The notes under the pieces: model-generated
Told to the model about the DNA's origin: nothing
What the model saw: only the letters and a program-made list of their open reading frames with translations
Database searches by the model: none
DNA from: an uncultured Eubacteriales bacterium
GTDB lineage: Bacteria; Bacillota; Clostridia; Lachnospirales; Lachnospiraceae
DNA: 14,389 nucleotides
Direction of reading: 5' to 3'
Assembly: GCA_949297565.1 (NCBI GenBank)
Contig: CASFUI010000245.1
Coordinates: 1-14,389 of the forward strand
In this document: positions 14,054 through 14,389 of the stretch, in pieces
Position numbering within the stretch: the first letter of the stretch is position 1
How the letters are laid out: every line of letters begins with the position of its first letter
Program-made: the position numbers and the translations under genes

Positions 14054-14383
14054 TCAATCCAGTATATTTGCTGAAGCCACCGCATAATTAAGAAGTTTTT
14101 CCTTTTCTGCGGGTGTGAATATACACCATATACTTTTTATTATCTGTATTTTTCTGTCGCTCATATTCATAAAAAGCGTCGGCTGGTAATTTGACATATT
14201 ATACAGACTCAGAAGCGTCTCCGCGTCCGGATATATTGTCTCCCTCTCCAGCTCTCTGTATTTCTTTATTCCCAGTCCAAGCCTCTCTGCCATTTCTATC
14301 TGGCTTAACGACAGTCTTGTCCTGACAAACTGCGTCATTGAAAAATCATTCCACGACTGCGAAAGCGCGTCAAGCATCTCCAT
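14054..14383 (-). CDS. XRE-type helix-turn-helix regulator, start uncertain at window edge
   Basis: Small DNA-binding protein of about 109 residues, if the ATG at 14381-14383 is the start. Residues about 22-48 (TRLSLSQIEMAERLGLGIKK and onward to ELERE) form a Cro/C1-type helix-turn-helix: LSQIEMAERLG is the first helix pair and IKKYRELER the recognition region. The tail contains FTPAEKEKLLNYAV, perhaps a dimerisation helix. Only six bases precede the ATG in this window, so no ribosome site can be checked and the true start may lie further upstream. It converges on the flavodoxin operon, and its own downstream region shows no good minus-strand terminator. Targets are unknown; it may control genes beyond the right edge. 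Confidence 0.75.
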   Translation of the reverse strand: MEMLDALSQSWNDFSMTQFVRTRLSLSQIEMAERLGLGIKKYRELERETIYPDAETLLSLYNMSNYQPTLFMNMSDRKIQIIKSIWCIFTPAEKEKLLNYAVASANILD

Positions 14384-14389
14384 ATTGTC

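Overview
The window looks like a low-GC Gram-positive anaerobe, most likely a gut or rumen Clostridia member (Lachnospiraceae or Oscillospiraceae). The evidence is pyruvate formate-lyase as a fermentation enzyme, a two-domain polyphosphate:AMP phosphotransferase, a C_GCAxxG_C_C redox protein, a UvrX-type polymerase paired with YolD, strong GGAGG ribosome sites and very AT-rich intergenic DNA. TGA is an ordinary stop here (for example at 12812-12814 and 13915-13917).

Left block (1-2317, all minus strand): a LysR-type regulator gene, then a two-domain carboxymuconolactone decarboxylase (CMD) gene broken by one in-frame TGA, then the N-terminal third of an aldo/keto reductase that runs off the window. 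This block is visibly GC-richer than the rest and may have a different origin. Centre-left (2326-4992, minus): an uncharacterised helical protein, a polyphosphate:AMP phosphotransferase and a C_GCAxxG_C_C protein. Centre (5232-9564, minus): pflB with its terminator, a long AT-rich leader and a Rex-like operator, then a Y-family polymerase gene overlapping yolD behind a LexA-like box.

Right block (9597-14015, plus strand): a sodium:solute symporter with a structured leader, then a three-gene operon. That operon encodes an exported flavodoxin-like lipoprotein, a DUF4405-type membrane protein rich in intramembrane histidines, and a second flavodoxin-like lipoprotein fused to a cyclophilin-like domain. 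The window ends in a minus-strand XRE-type regulator.

The most interesting observation links the two ends. The CMD/aldo-keto reductase promoter and the flavodoxin operon promoter share a near-identical 15-mer, ATAGG-Y-ATTAGACAT, placed in the same way on a TAGACA-N17-TAT(A/T)AT core. This suggests one LysR regulon that joins cytoplasmic CMD and aldo/keto reductase enzymes to a membrane-anchored, extracytoplasmic flavodoxin/heme-type redox module. The match is seen in the sequence; the regulon and the electron-transfer role are inferences.
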